Source: Candidatus Thorarchaeota archaeon MP11T_1 (GTDB taxonomy: Archaea; Asgardarchaeota; Thorarchaeia; Thorarchaeales; Thorarchaeaceae). From it: a stretch of 54,496 nt of DNA. The stretch spans positions 1 through 54,496 of the forward strand of contig PJET01000007.1 of assembly GCA_002825515.1 (NCBI GenBank), read 5' to 3'. This document shows, piece by piece, positions 8,644-16,509 of this stretch. Made by a program: the position numbers and the translations under genes. The notes below the pieces were generated by a model. It did not search any database. It saw only the letters and a list, made by a program, of their open reading frames with translations, and was not told where the DNA came from. Numbering within the stretch: the stretch's first letter is position 1; the number at the start of each line of letters is the position of its first letter.

Positions 8644-9569
8644 GCAAGGCCGAAACTCATATAATTGAGTGTAAAGCTAAGTTCGATCAGTTACCAGAAG
8701 GTATTGATTTTGTGGTTTGTAAGATATGTGGGTGGCACGCTAAGAGACTGTCTGGTCATCTACATAAAGAGCATGGGATTGATTCGTCTGAATATAATAA
8801 TCCGGTCCTTTGTGAGACTTCAAAGAAGAAGTACGAGGCAGTTGCTCAAGATAATGGTAATTGGATTGAGAAGGCCAAGGCTCGCGGAGAGGATCTTGCA
8901 GAGTACAGAAAGAAAATGGGTAAGGCTCTTAGTGAGTCAATTATATCCAATCCAGAAGATCGAAAGCGTCGAGCGAAGGTGATGGCTGGCGTGAACAAAT
9001 CGGAAGTTATGCGCAAGAAAGCCTCCGAAACAGCTAAGAAAACATCAGCGCGAGAAGATGTACAGGAGAAACGGGCGGCGCAGTTAAAACGGTGGAGAGA
9101 CGAAAATCCAGATAAGTTTTTCAATCAATGTACAAGCAGGATGCTCAGGCCACACTGGCATAGCAAACCAGAGTCTTTGTTGTATGATGTTGTTAGTGAT
9201 AGAGATAACTACAAATTCAAACAAAATCAGGTGGTAAAGTCGAACACGTTTATTTCTAAATCGAAACGAAAACAGGTAGACATCGGAGATAAATCAAGGC
9301 GTGTGTATATTGAATATGATGGCAAACTACATTTTATTCAAACCCGATTAAACCAACTACAGAAAGTTCAGGAAAAGGATCGTCTGTTAGATGAACATAT
9401 CAAGAAACATAGTTGGGTTTTGATTAGGGTGGGATATGATCAATTTTCGTATCGTAAATCGGATTATGGTTTTAAGAAAAAATGTCTTGATAGAGTATTT
9501 GGTATTCTCGACAACCCAACACCAGGGGTTCATTATATAGGAGAGGTTTATGTTTCAAGAGATAGGTGA
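8523..9569 (+). CDS. EDxHD (Vsr-like) homing endonuclease with N-terminal zinc fingers
   Basis: Free-standing homing endonuclease lying between the two halves of the split polymerase gene; it would copy the insertion into uninterrupted alleles. Two zinc-finger-like modules come first (Cys30/Cys33/His46/Cys50, then CKICG...HLHKEH with Cys66/Cys69/His79/His84). Lysine-rich NUMOD3-like helices follow at about 125-195 (KMGKALSESIISNPEDRKRR). The catalytic domain has Glu218 (SKPESLL), Asp253 (KQVDIGD), Asp266-x-x-x-His270 (EYDGKLH) and Asp286 (QEKDRLLDEH), the EDxHD pattern of the I-Bth0305I family. The ATG follows GGAGAAAAGGTACG and lies 121 bases inside the Int-N frame. Its 3' end overlaps the second polymerase gene by 20 bases. 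Confidence 0.85.
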   Translation: MHNESQIQDSRNRRDVTITSDSQGRTVYCCKRCHKNFWDLSKAETHIIECKAKFDQLPEGIDFVVCKICGWHAKRLSGHLHKEHGIDSSEYNNPVLCETSKKKYEAVAQDNGNWIEKAKARGEDLAEYRKKMGKALSESIISNPEDRKRRAKVMAGVNKSEVMRKKASETAKKTSAREDVQEKRAAQLKRWRDENPDKFFNQCTSRMLRPHWHSKPESLLYDVVSDRDNYKFKQNQVVKSNTFISKSKRKQVDIGDKSRRVYIEYDGKLHFIQTRLNQLQKVQEKDRLLDEHIKKHSWVLIRVGYDQFSYRKSDYGFKKKCLDRVFGILDNPTPGVHYIGEVYVSRDR

Positions 9570-11259
9570 ATTACAAGGAGGTTTAGTTCCTGATCCTGAT
9601 AAAGAGATTAGTATAGATTCGTTTGTTGAACAATATAAAGAGCGTGCAAAGGAAGCATGTCAAGAGAAAGGATGGTCAGAAGATGTCTGGAGGACATTAG
9701 CTGAGATTTGGGCACAGACTGATATGGATATTTTTCGTGATGTAGCTTATAGTATCAACGGATCGGTGAGGGATGCTATCATTAAACTGGCAAAAAAATC
9801 CAATATCAAAACGGTGCGTCCAGTTGAAAAAGCACAGACATATGATCTTGAGGTGGCCCACCCAGATCATCAGTATTATCTGTCTAATGGGATGTTAACC
9901 AGTAATAGTCACGCCACCTTGTATAGCATGATTTCATTCCATACGGCGTACCTCAAAGCGAATTACCCCATTGAATTCCTGGTAGCGAACCTGATGTCCG
10001 AGGTTCGGTCCAATGCTAAGGCTGCTAGGGACAACATAACCAAGATTAAGAACGAGATTAGAGCCAGACGTGTGAAGATTGTGCCCCCAGATGTCAATAA
10101 ATCAGGGCTTTCATGGAAGATTGTGGACGATAGAACGCTCATGACTGGCCTAGATTCCCTGAAATTCATGGGTAAGGATGCTATTCCTGAGCTAATTGAG
10201 AAGCGTCCATTCAGTGATTATCAAGATCTAATCTATAGAACCCATTCTCAGAAAGTTCGGTCCCCTAGTATTCAGGCAATGGCTGCATCTGGCAGTCTAG
10301 ATTCGTTTGGAATGGACCGGAAGATCATGTATCACTACGCATCTGACTATCGCGCAAAGCTGCGTAGTCATATGGCCCGCTTGGACAGGGCTTGGGCTAA
10401 GAAATGGGCTGAAGAAAACGATTATGTCAAGGATTCTGATGAGCTTGGTGACTTCTGGAGAGACAAATTCGGCACTCGTTACGAGCCGCCTCCCCCTCCA
10501 GATGATCGGAAGACTGCCCATTTAGCTGAGTTTCACTATCCTTTCCCGGATGAGACACCGTGGACGGTACAAGAACGATTCGCTCTAGAGGAATATTACA
10601 TGGGCGAAGGTATCTCGGGGGATACTTTTGAGCGATACCCAGACTTCTTTGATAGGAAGAAGTCTGTTCCATTCGCTGCACTACCAGAAGCATTCCCTTG
10701 GAGCCTTCAACATGAGGATGAGCGCACCAATCGCAAAGCAAATACACATTACCTTGCTAATCATAAGATGAGACCAATGGAGGCTGTCATCGTTGGTATG
10801 TTTGTCTTCGTGGTAAAAAACGAGGAGTCGCCTATTTTCGGAAAAGAGATGGCCAGATTTACCATTCAAGATCCTTGGGGTGATGAATCTACATTGCTCG
10901 CTTTCCCAGAGGGCTGGGAGGAGATGAAGAATCGAATTGGGAAAGAGTTATCGAATGGTCAGAAGATTGAGCCGGGACTAGCAATCAGATTTATTGGGCA
11001 GTTTCAATGGGAAACCGAGCACACAACATCTTTTGTGCTGGGTGATATATTGGATTTTAAAGCGCCTCCGAGTCTTCCCGAGGACTATCGATGTTCTAAG
11101 ATGGTAAAGATGCCGAGAACTAAGAAAGTTAAAGCAGAAGAGATAAGTTCATCTACAATGAGCGATGTCTTGGAACAATTAGAAGATGAAATGCTGGATA
11201 ACGGGTTATCTTCTGTAGATGATGAAGATGATGAGGTTGATAGTTACGATTTTAGTTGA
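9550..11259 (+). CDS. dnaE: Split intein C-half fused to the C-terminal part of DNA polymerase III alpha
   Basis: The ATG follows GGAGAGGTTT. Residues 1-75 are an extra acidic helical segment of unknown role. Residues about 76-119 are Int-C, with block F TYDLEVAHPDHQYYL and block G NGMLTSN. The penultimate Ser is known from Npu DnaE. Ser120 is the +1 nucleophile, and the extein resumes as SHATLYSMISFHTAYLKANY, which aligns directly with E. coli DnaE after GFNK. The rest covers the fingers end, a helix-hairpin-helix-like region and an OB-fold-like region (about 420-520). The C-terminal tail is acidic and rich in Asp/Glu (DDEDDEVDSYDFS). Spliced, the polymerase would be about 1256 residues. Confidence 0.9.
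   Translation: MFQEIGELQGGLVPDPDKEISIDSFVEQYKERAKEACQEKGWSEDVWRTLAEIWAQTDMDIFRDVAYSINGSVRDAIIKLAKKSNIKTVRPVEKAQTYDLEVAHPDHQYYLSNGMLTSNSHATLYSMISFHTAYLKANYPIEFLVANLMSEVRSNAKAARDNITKIKNEIRARRVKIVPPDVNKSGLSWKIVDDRTLMTGLDSLKFMGKDAIPELIEKRPFSDYQDLIYRTHSQKVRSPSIQAMAASGSLDSFGMDRKIMYHYASDYRAKLRSHMARLDRAWAKKWAEENDYVKDSDELGDFWRDKFGTRYEPPPPPDDRKTAHLAEFHYPFPDETPWTVQERFALEEYYMGEGISGDTFERYPDFFDRKKSVPFAALPEAFPWSLQHEDERTNRKANTHYLANHKMRPMEAVIVGMFVFVVKNEESPIFGKEMARFTIQDPWGDESTLLAFPEGWEEMKNRIGKELSNGQKIEPGLAIRFIGQFQWETEHTTSFVLGDILDFKAPPSLPEDYRCSKMVKMPRTKKVKAEEISSSTMSDVLEQLEDEMLDNGLSSVDDEDDEVDSYDFS
9775..9906 (+). mobile_element. Split intein, C-half (Int-C)
   Basis: About 44 residues ending TSN before the +1 Ser at 9907. 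The pattern IIKLAKK...TYDLEV..DHQYYLSNG matches the Int-C of DnaE-type split inteins. The upstream boundary at 9775 is an estimate from similarity; the downstream boundary is exact. Confidence 0.85.
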
Positions 11260-11267
11260 GGATTTTT

Positions 11268-12020
11268 ATGAGATGCATGTCTTGTGGTGCAGACATCCCG
11301 CCTGAGTGGGTGAATGCCATACAGCGCAACGAATGTCCCGGATGTGGTGGCGAAATCATGTCTGGTCCGACTCAAGAGCTATTGAAAGATCTTACTGAAG
11401 CTTTGGAGAGAATGCCCAATGATCCGCAGGGTGTGGCTGGTTGGCTTCTATCTAATTATCGGTTTCAAAAAATGGGTTCTGGAGAACCTGTTGAGAAATT
11501 CCATCGCAAGGGTGGTAATTCTCCACGAGATGTTGATGGAAACAATCTCAAAGTTGATCCTACGTATAATGAATTTATCAGACGGAATGAAGCTAGTGGA
11601 TTGGTTGCCCGTGGAGAGGAGCTAGCCAAACTAAAGCATTCTCAGGACGGAAAGCTGGCAGAGTTTGCTTCTATGATTCAGAGCGTGGGCGATCCGTATG
11701 GTGATGATACTGTTTCTAATCAATCTCAAGAAGAAGAAAATGCCAACGCAGATGATCAGAAAGCGTATTTGGAATTGCAGGCGGCGGGATATGATCCATT
11801 TGCCCAAAATAAGACTGGAGGAATTGTTGATTTGTCACAAGCTATCAATCCCCAGGATGTGGTCAATCTCATGACAAAAGGGCAGGAAGCTCCCTTAAAA
11901 GAAGAAGTGATGTTGGCTCAGACTCAAGAAGGTCGCAATTATCTACAGAGAGATCGTTTCAAGAGAATGAAGGCACAGGATGCAATCTCTGGAGGTGGTG
12001 GAGGAGCATTTAGGAGATAA
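11268..12020 (+). CDS. Zinc-ribbon protein of unknown function, 250 aa
   Basis: Start is ATG 11268 after GAGGATTTTT; a TTG at 11256 is in frame but has no site. A C4 zinc ribbon opens the protein (MRCMSCGAD...NECPGCGG, residues 3-28). The rest is a polar, largely disordered protein (many Asn/Gln/Asp) with a Gly-rich end (SGGGGGAFRR). It follows the polymerase and precedes small helical proteins, so a replisome accessory role is possible. No homologue recognised. Confidence 0.65.
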   Translation: MRCMSCGADIPPEWVNAIQRNECPGCGGEIMSGPTQELLKDLTEALERMPNDPQGVAGWLLSNYRFQKMGSGEPVEKFHRKGGNSPRDVDGNNLKVDPTYNEFIRRNEASGLVARGEELAKLKHSQDGKLAEFASMIQSVGDPYGDDTVSNQSQEEENANADDQKAYLELQAAGYDPFAQNKTGGIVDLSQAINPQDVVNLMTKGQEAPLKEEVMLAQTQEGRNYLQRDRFKRMKAQDAISGGGGGAFRR

Positions 12021-12021
12021 T

Positions 12022-12267
12022 ATGGTTGTGACAAGATTTAGTCATAGAGGTGAGGACCAAGAGACTCTTGAATGGTTGGAGAAACTTGCCAATCAGAATA
12101 ACGTAACAGATGCAGATGTCGAAGAAGCTCTTGCCGAATATGACAAGCAAGAAGAAGAGAAACGCTCTCTTAATGATTCATACGAGATGAGGCGCGAGCG
12201 ATACAAGCGTGAGAAAGCCAAGGAAGGTCTTGAGTCCGGCACTGGTGGATTCAGGAGGGCCAAATGA
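12022..12267 (+). CDS. Hypothetical charged protein, 81 aa
   Basis: Start ATG 12022 follows AGGAGATAAT, one base after the previous stop; an upstream in-frame ATG lies inside that gene. The sequence is highly charged and likely one long helix (EEALAEYDKQEEEKRSLND, then RRERYKREKAKEG). Its TGA overlaps the next ATG. Function unknown. Confidence 0.65.
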   Translation: MVVTRFSHRGEDQETLEWLEKLANQNNVTDADVEEALAEYDKQEEEKRSLNDSYEMRRERYKREKAKEGLESGTGGFRRAK

Positions 12268-12953
12268 ATCAGGAAGAACTACAAGAGAGGGTTAACAATG
12301 CGGCTGATGCAATTATCGAAGCATTAACTGATGTTGGTATTCCGCAAGTAAAAGCTAGGAAGTTTGCCGAGAAGTTTACTTTACACTTCATCGAGAAAGC
12401 TGCTTGGACCATACCGAGCATGAAAGAGCTTAGGGATCTAGAGAAAGAGTACATCGGCACAGGAATGGATATCTGGAGTGTGGTTGCTAACGTCTGCAAA
12501 CCTTTATGTCTTAGTTATGCAGAACGAGTTCGTTATTTTCTCAATGAATTTCCAGATAATTTATCAGAAGACGATGCTGCTAAGTTCAAGGAAGATCTCG
12601 AAGCTTTGGAAGAGTTTGAGACGATGTGCAGTGATGGATGTCCAGTTACTGATGAGCATCGTGAGTTGTTGAATGTATTAGCTCAGGGTATTGAGCCCCC
12701 TGCTTTTCCTGGAGTGCGTGGAGTTACACCAGAGGAAGTTGAGCAGTTCAAGGTTCTAGGTAAGAAGTTTGGTCTCTCGGATGAAGAAATTAAACTTCGC
12801 ATTCAGGTTACTGATTATTCTACATATAAGTCTAGGATTGATAGAATACTAGAGGTACAGAAGATTGTCGATGCTCGTAAAGAGAAGAATCTCAAAGCGC
12901 TTGATCGTAAGCAGCATCATGGGATGAACATGAACCGATTCTACAGGGAGTAA
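12264..12953 (+). CDS. Hypothetical helical protein, 229 aa
   Basis: An ATGA overlap couples it to the gene before. The sequence is all-helical in character, with no catalytic motif. Cysteines occur singly (NVCKPLC, ETMCSDGC), which may be structural. It lies between the polymerase and recA-like genes and is separated by one base from the next gene, so a replication accessory role is inferred from position only. Confidence 0.65.
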   Translation: MNQEELQERVNNAADAIIEALTDVGIPQVKARKFAEKFTLHFIEKAAWTIPSMKELRDLEKEYIGTGMDIWSVVANVCKPLCLSYAERVRYFLNEFPDNLSEDDAAKFKEDLEALEEFETMCSDGCPVTDEHRELLNVLAQGIEPPAFPGVRGVTPEEVEQFKVLGKKFGLSDEEIKLRIQVTDYSTYKSRIDRILEVQKIVDARKEKNLKALDRKQHHGMNMNRFYRE

Positions 12954-12954
12954 G

Positions 12955-13428
12955 ATGGCCAGAGGAAAGCCCATACCTAATATCCGTATCATTGATAACA
13001 AGAAAGTCTGGGTAACTCCAGATGAGTTTCGATACTACGAAGAGATTTGTAAGGGATATGACCGTCCAAACTTCAATGGAAAGGATTTGTTTCAGGATCA
13101 TTTTGAGGTGAATGACGACGGGGTTATCATCTTTGTCAAGCCGCCGCATAAGAAGTATTCATCTATGGAGGTTTACACTTTCCTGATAAGCCTACAGGTG
13201 AACCAGATACTACGTATAATTCAAGAAGAGATAGCCTCCTTGATAAGGGAAGCTGAGGAAAAGTTCAAGGAGAAGGCTGCTGAGATGAATACCGCAATGG
13301 AACGAATGAATTCATTGATAGAAGAAGTCGAGCGTCTGAAGGAGAATGGGTTTAAAACCAACTCCAACAAGGGACGTAAGACCGATGACGGAAGAGTTAA
13401 CGCAGGAACAGAAGGATCAAGTAGCTGA
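12955..13428 (+). CDS. Hypothetical protein with C-terminal coiled coil, 157 aa
   Basis: The N-terminal half is mixed alpha/beta (NIRIIDNKKVWVTPDEFRYY). From about residue 85 the sequence forms a long heptad-like helix (EEIASLIREAEEKFKEKAAE, MNSLIEEVERLKENG), followed by a polar tail. It probably oligomerises. Its last 44 bases overlap the next gene, which starts in another frame. No family recognised. Confidence 0.65.
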   Translation: MARGKPIPNIRIIDNKKVWVTPDEFRYYEEICKGYDRPNFNGKDLFQDHFEVNDDGVIIFVKPPHKKYSSMEVYTFLISLQVNQILRIIQEEIASLIREAEEKFKEKAAEMNTAMERMNSLIEEVERLKENGFKTNSNKGRKTDDGRVNAGTEGSSS

Positions 13429-13837
13429 CCTTCTGGGTAATTACGAGCAGAAATATCATAAGATACTTCTAGAGTTAGATTCATTGTCTCAGGGCACATT
13501 CGATGAGGATGAGTCTTCGAGCCGAGCGGCTATGTGCTTGATAACACAGTCAGCTTTATTATCTGATTTGGCCGCTGCTGATTTACGATCAAGGTCGTTA
13601 AAGCGTGATATAGATTTCGCAAAGGCGAAAGCCTACGCAGAACTTAAGAATAATCCTCCCGATGGGAAGAAGATTACCGAGAGTGCGTTGGCCCAGCTCA
13701 TAGTCACAGATGATGAAGTACAGCGCGTATCCAAAGAGCAAATTGAAGCTGAAAGAGATTACAAATATCTAGCTAACATTCATGCTCTTCTTAAAGAAGC
13801 GCATCTTACTTTTAGGTCTGTTAAAAAAGGAGTATAA
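13385..13837 (+). CDS. Hypothetical helical protein, 150 aa
   Basis: Start ATG 13385 follows GGGACGTAAG; a further ATG upstream in frame has no site. The protein is acidic and helical, with no recognised motif. The stop overlaps the ATG of the RecA-like gene (TAATG), indicating tight coupling to the recombinase. Such a partner could be a recombination mediator, but nothing in the sequence proves it. Confidence 0.65.
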   Translation: MTEELTQEQKDQVADLLGNYEQKYHKILLELDSLSQGTFDEDESSSRAAMCLITQSALLSDLAAADLRSRSLKRDIDFAKAKAYAELKNNPPDGKKITESALAQLIVTDDEVQRVSKEQIEAERDYKYLANIHALLKEAHLTFRSVKKGV

Positions 13838-14796
13838 TGGCTGCTAAGAAAACACAACAGAAGATCAATGTTGCAGAATTAGTAGAGAAAGCTCGTGGCC
13901 GATTCGAAAAGAAGAAGTCTATTATCGGCGCGAGAATGAGGACAGGAAATCAAATCATCCTGTCACAAGATCCAGACGACTACATACATTCCGATCAGAT
14001 TAATAAGTGGTGGACGCCTCTCACGGGCATCATGGGCTATGCCTTTGGTCGTATCTTCCAGATTGCTGGTAAGCCGGATAGTGGCAAGAGCACTGCGGCT
14101 ATGGAAGCAATGAAGGCTGCACAAGATCAGGGTGTACTTGTCGTTTTATGGGATGCCGAAGGTAAGTTTGATTCGGTTCGTTTCCGAGATAAGATAGGCG
14201 GGGATCCTTCACAGATTCCCGTAGCTCCTAGTCGTAACATTCTAGAGGGTGTACAGCAAAGCGTGGCTTACATCAAAGCGGCCAAGGAGATAAATCCCGA
14301 ACAGAAGATATTCTTGGTTTGGGATTCTGTTGGCGCATCACTTAACTCAGCTGAAGATGAAGAGAACGATGATTATAGCAAGCAACCCGGCGTTACAGCC
14401 AAGGAAGTAAGCTGGGCTATTCGACGTTTCAATCAGCTGATGGAGAAATACCGAGATAAGAATGGTAACTATTCCATCGCAATTCTCTGTATTAATCAGG
14501 TGTATGCCAACATCGGTTCGGTGGGATACAAGCAGAAGGGAGGTGCGGAACTCGAATACCTCAGCTCCCTTATTCTAGAAATGTCGAGGAAGGCGACGCT
14601 GACCCGTACAAGGAATAAGCAGAAAGTCAAGTACGGAATTCAGACCATAGCAAGGGTCAAGAAGAACCACCTCTTCGGAGGCGAGGATTGTGTCGCTGAA
14701 TTAGAGCTTGTTGTATCCGCATCGGGTATCGAACTTGCCAATGAAATCAAGAAAAAGTCCCCAGATATCGAGGGGTTAGATGAGGATGACGAATAA
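13837..14796 (+). CDS. RecA/UvsX-like recombinase
   Basis: Strand-exchange ATPase for recombination-dependent replication and repair. Walker A is GKPDSGKST with Lys84, the Walker B-like strand is IFLVWDSVGA, and a later strand reads IAILCINQVYAN. Between them lies EGKFDSVRFRDKIGGDP, in the position of the catalytic glutamate region. GYKQKGGAELEYLSSLIL corresponds to the loop-2/Gly-rich portion of the RecA core. Length is 319 aa, slightly short of RecA, with an acidic tail (EGLDEDDE) as in RecA. It is directly followed by a small protein and the ssDNA-binding protein, the usual functional company. Confidence 0.85.
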   Translation: MAAKKTQQKINVAELVEKARGRFEKKKSIIGARMRTGNQIILSQDPDDYIHSDQINKWWTPLTGIMGYAFGRIFQIAGKPDSGKSTAAMEAMKAAQDQGVLVVLWDAEGKFDSVRFRDKIGGDPSQIPVAPSRNILEGVQQSVAYIKAAKEINPEQKIFLVWDSVGASLNSAEDEENDDYSKQPGVTAKEVSWAIRRFNQLMEKYRDKNGNYSIAILCINQVYANIGSVGYKQKGGAELEYLSSLILEMSRKATLTRTRNKQKVKYGIQTIARVKKNHLFGGEDCVAELELVVSASGIELANEIKKKSPDIEGLDEDDE

Positions 14797-15113
14797 TGTC
14801 AGGGATACCCAGAGTAGTAGATAGATCAACCACTAAACCGATATATCTTGTAGTGGTGGAAGATCCCACTGAGAAGGACGGCATAGCCTTCTACAAGTCT
14901 CAAGATTTGGATGAAGGAAGTGTAACATCTCTCGAATTAAGGGGTTTCCAACTCAATAGAACACAAGCGGGTCAATTAGTAAAAGATCCACGTGCTTCAA
15001 CAACAAGTGCTAAGACGGAAACCAAAGCGGTAAACCGTAAAATTCCGTGGCACAGAATAATTCGCATAGAAAACACAACCTACAAAAAACCGCAAGGAGA
15101 AAATCATGAGTAA
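14796..15113 (+). CDS. Hypothetical protein, 105 aa, between recombinase and SSB
   Basis: Starts in a TAATG overlap with the recombinase and ends inside the ssDNA-binding gene. The first half is beta-rich (KPIYLVVVEDPTEKDG); the second half is basic (TKAVNRKIPWHRIIRIEN) and may contact nucleic acid. Position between recA-like and ssb suggests a recombination mediator. No family recognised. Confidence 0.6.
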   Translation: MSGIPRVVDRSTTKPIYLVVVEDPTEKDGIAFYKSQDLDEGSVTSLELRGFQLNRTQAGQLVKDPRASTTSAKTETKAVNRKIPWHRIIRIENTTYKKPQGENHE

Positions 15114-15876
15114 CGAAACTAAACCATCCGTTGGTATTAGACCATGGGGAACCACCCCTAAGAAGACACGCCAGTTTGATGATGACCTTCCTCGGCTTAA
15201 TTACATGAAGCTCCAGCCAGGTATCAACAATGTGCGTATCGTGACAGGAATCGGAACTTACTATCAGGTTCGATGGAAGGGTCCGAAAAGCAAGCGGCCT
15301 TATGGGGATCGCATCCGCACCTCATGGCCGACATATGAGGATTGCCCAGTCAAGAAGTATCTTGGTCTAGAAGGTAAGGAACGCTACATGGTCGTCTGCA
15401 TCGACCGTGCAGATAAGAAAGACCCCCTGAAGCTTTTGGATGTGAGTCCGCTCACAGCTGAGCAGATCGAGACCAACCTTGAGGTCAAGAACTCGATGCG
15501 TCCCGAAGGACAGAAGGTCACTCCTCGTGACTTCGATATCAGCATCAAGTTCGATCCGAAGGCAAAGAAGGCCACTGGCTTCTATAGCGTTGTCGCTCAT
15601 GACACCATGCCTATGAGCGAAGAGGATCTAGCTCTCGTCGAAGATATCGGTGGAGAGGAAGTGCTAGATAAGATCCTTCACAGGCAGTTGCTCTGCCCGA
15701 AGCCAGAAACCGTTATCAAGCGCCTCAAGGAGGACTTGGGCTGGGATGGCAAATCAATTGTCAAAACGGAAGAGAAAGGTGAGGCCGAATTGGAGGAGCC
15801 TGATGAGGATGATTACGCTTTCAAGGCTCCGGCAGATTCTGAGGATAGCTCGGAAGAAGCCGCAGCTAACGGCTAA
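15106..15876 (+). CDS. Single-stranded DNA-binding protein (gp32-like)
   Basis: The opening region PRLNYMKLQPGINNVRIVTG, followed by aromatic and basic residues (YYQVRWKGPKSKRPYG) and CPVKKYLG, resembles the OB-fold core of phage ssDNA-binding proteins of the T4 gp32 kind. The C-terminal 40 residues are strongly acidic (EGEAELEEPDEDDYAF), the classic tail that binds partner proteins. Codons are richer in C/G-ending choices than in the neighbours, as expected for an abundant protein. The gene is followed by two hairpins, the second a terminator. The exact family is not certain, but the whole pattern and the recA-like neighbour agree. Confidence 0.65.
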   Translation: MSNETKPSVGIRPWGTTPKKTRQFDDDLPRLNYMKLQPGINNVRIVTGIGTYYQVRWKGPKSKRPYGDRIRTSWPTYEDCPVKKYLGLEGKERYMVVCIDRADKKDPLKLLDVSPLTAEQIETNLEVKNSMRPEGQKVTPRDFDISIKFDPKAKKATGFYSVVAHDTMPMSEEDLALVEDIGGEEVLDKILHRQLLCPKPETVIKRLKEDLGWDGKSIVKTEEKGEAELEEPDEDDYAFKAPADSEDSSEEAAANG

Positions 15877-15883
15877 TCATCAC

Positions 15884-15913
15884 GCTGAAGAACTTCACTT
15901 AGACGTTCTTAGC
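15884..15913 (+). other. Imperfect hairpin after the SSB gene
   Basis: GCTGAAGAAC at 15884-15893 pairs with GTTCTTAGC at 15905-15913, with one bulged base. It lies between the ssDNA-binding gene and the terminator and may protect the mRNA 3' end. Confidence 0.4.
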
Positions 15914-15920
15914 TTTGAAG

Positions 15921-15957
15921 AGGACAGCTTCCATTAAGGAGCTGTCCTTTTCTTTTT
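15921..15957 (+). terminator. Rho-independent terminator after SSB
   Basis: AGGACAGCT (15921-15929) and AGCTGTCCT (15940-15948) form a perfect 9-bp stem with a 10-nt loop, followed directly by TTTTCTTTTT. It should end the transcript covering the polymerase, recombinase and SSB genes. Confidence 0.9.
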
Positions 15958-15962
15958 GTTAT

Positions 15963-15980
15963 AGTACCATGCATGGTACT
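15963..15980. promoter_or_regulatory. 18-bp perfect palindrome over the endonuclease VII start codon
   Basis: AGTACCATGCATGGTACT is a perfect 18-bp palindrome that contains the ATG at 15973. A TATAGT at 15960-15965 resembles a -10 box and would place transcription start at or beside the ATG. No Shine-Dalgarno is present. The site looks like an operator or a leaderless-start element directly after the terminator. Confidence 0.45.
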
Positions 15981-16509
15981 TAAGCAATTGAAATATAAAG
16001 ACTTGCCGGCACTCAAAAAACAATGGCATGAAGATCAAAATTATGAATGTCCACTCTTTGGTAAGAAGTATTCATTAGAAGATGTCGTGGTAGATCATAG
16101 ACACAAGCTGAAGTCTGAGCTTCCCGATGAGTCAGGTAAAGGTATATGTCGCGGCGTTATTCATTTTCAAGGAAATGCGATTGAAGGAAAGATCACTAAT
16201 GCTTTTAAAAGATATGGTGGTGATAAGCACATTACTCTTATTGATTTTCTCAGGAACTTGGCAGATTATCTAGAGAAGAATAGAAGTGATGATGAGGTGA
16301 AATATATACATCCATCGGAGGAACCAAAACAACCCAAGTTGATGAAATCATCATATAACAAGTTGGTGAGAGCTGTGGCGGGCAAGCAGAAAGTTCCCAG
16401 GTACACTGGGAAGTACACCAAACCGCTTCGGAAATTGTACGAGAAGTATGGCATCGAGCCGGTTTTTCAGTCGAGAGTCTCAGGTGAGAGTCATTCTAGG
16501 AAGAGATGA
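15973..16509 (+). CDS. Recombination endonuclease VII (T4 gp49-like Holliday junction resolvase)
   Basis: Cuts branched DNA before packaging. It aligns well by eye with T4 gp49: the His-Me motif VDHRHK (Asp41), then GKGICRGVIHFQGNAIEGKI with Asn68, then helical FLRNLADYLEK and IHPS. Length 178 aa (T4: 157). In T4 the fold is held by a zinc bound to four cysteines (C23-x2-C26 and C58-x2-C61). Here these read C26-P-L-F29 and H64-F-Q-G67, so two of four ligands are lost and one is His. The catalytic Asp/His/Asn are kept. It lies first after a terminator with no visible ribosome-binding site and overlaps dnaJ by ATGA. Confidence 0.8.
   Translation: MVLKQLKYKDLPALKKQWHEDQNYECPLFGKKYSLEDVVVDHRHKLKSELPDESGKGICRGVIHFQGNAIEGKITNAFKRYGGDKHITLIDFLRNLADYLEKNRSDDEVKYIHPSEEPKQPKLMKSSYNKLVRAVAGKQKVPRYTGKYTKPLRKLYEKYGIEPVFQSRVSGESHSRKR

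Noticed and set aside
9895..9906. Loss of the intein penultimate His as a sign of inactivity
   Set aside because: The C-half ends TSN; Npu DnaE ends ASN and splices well, so Ser here does not imply a dead intein.
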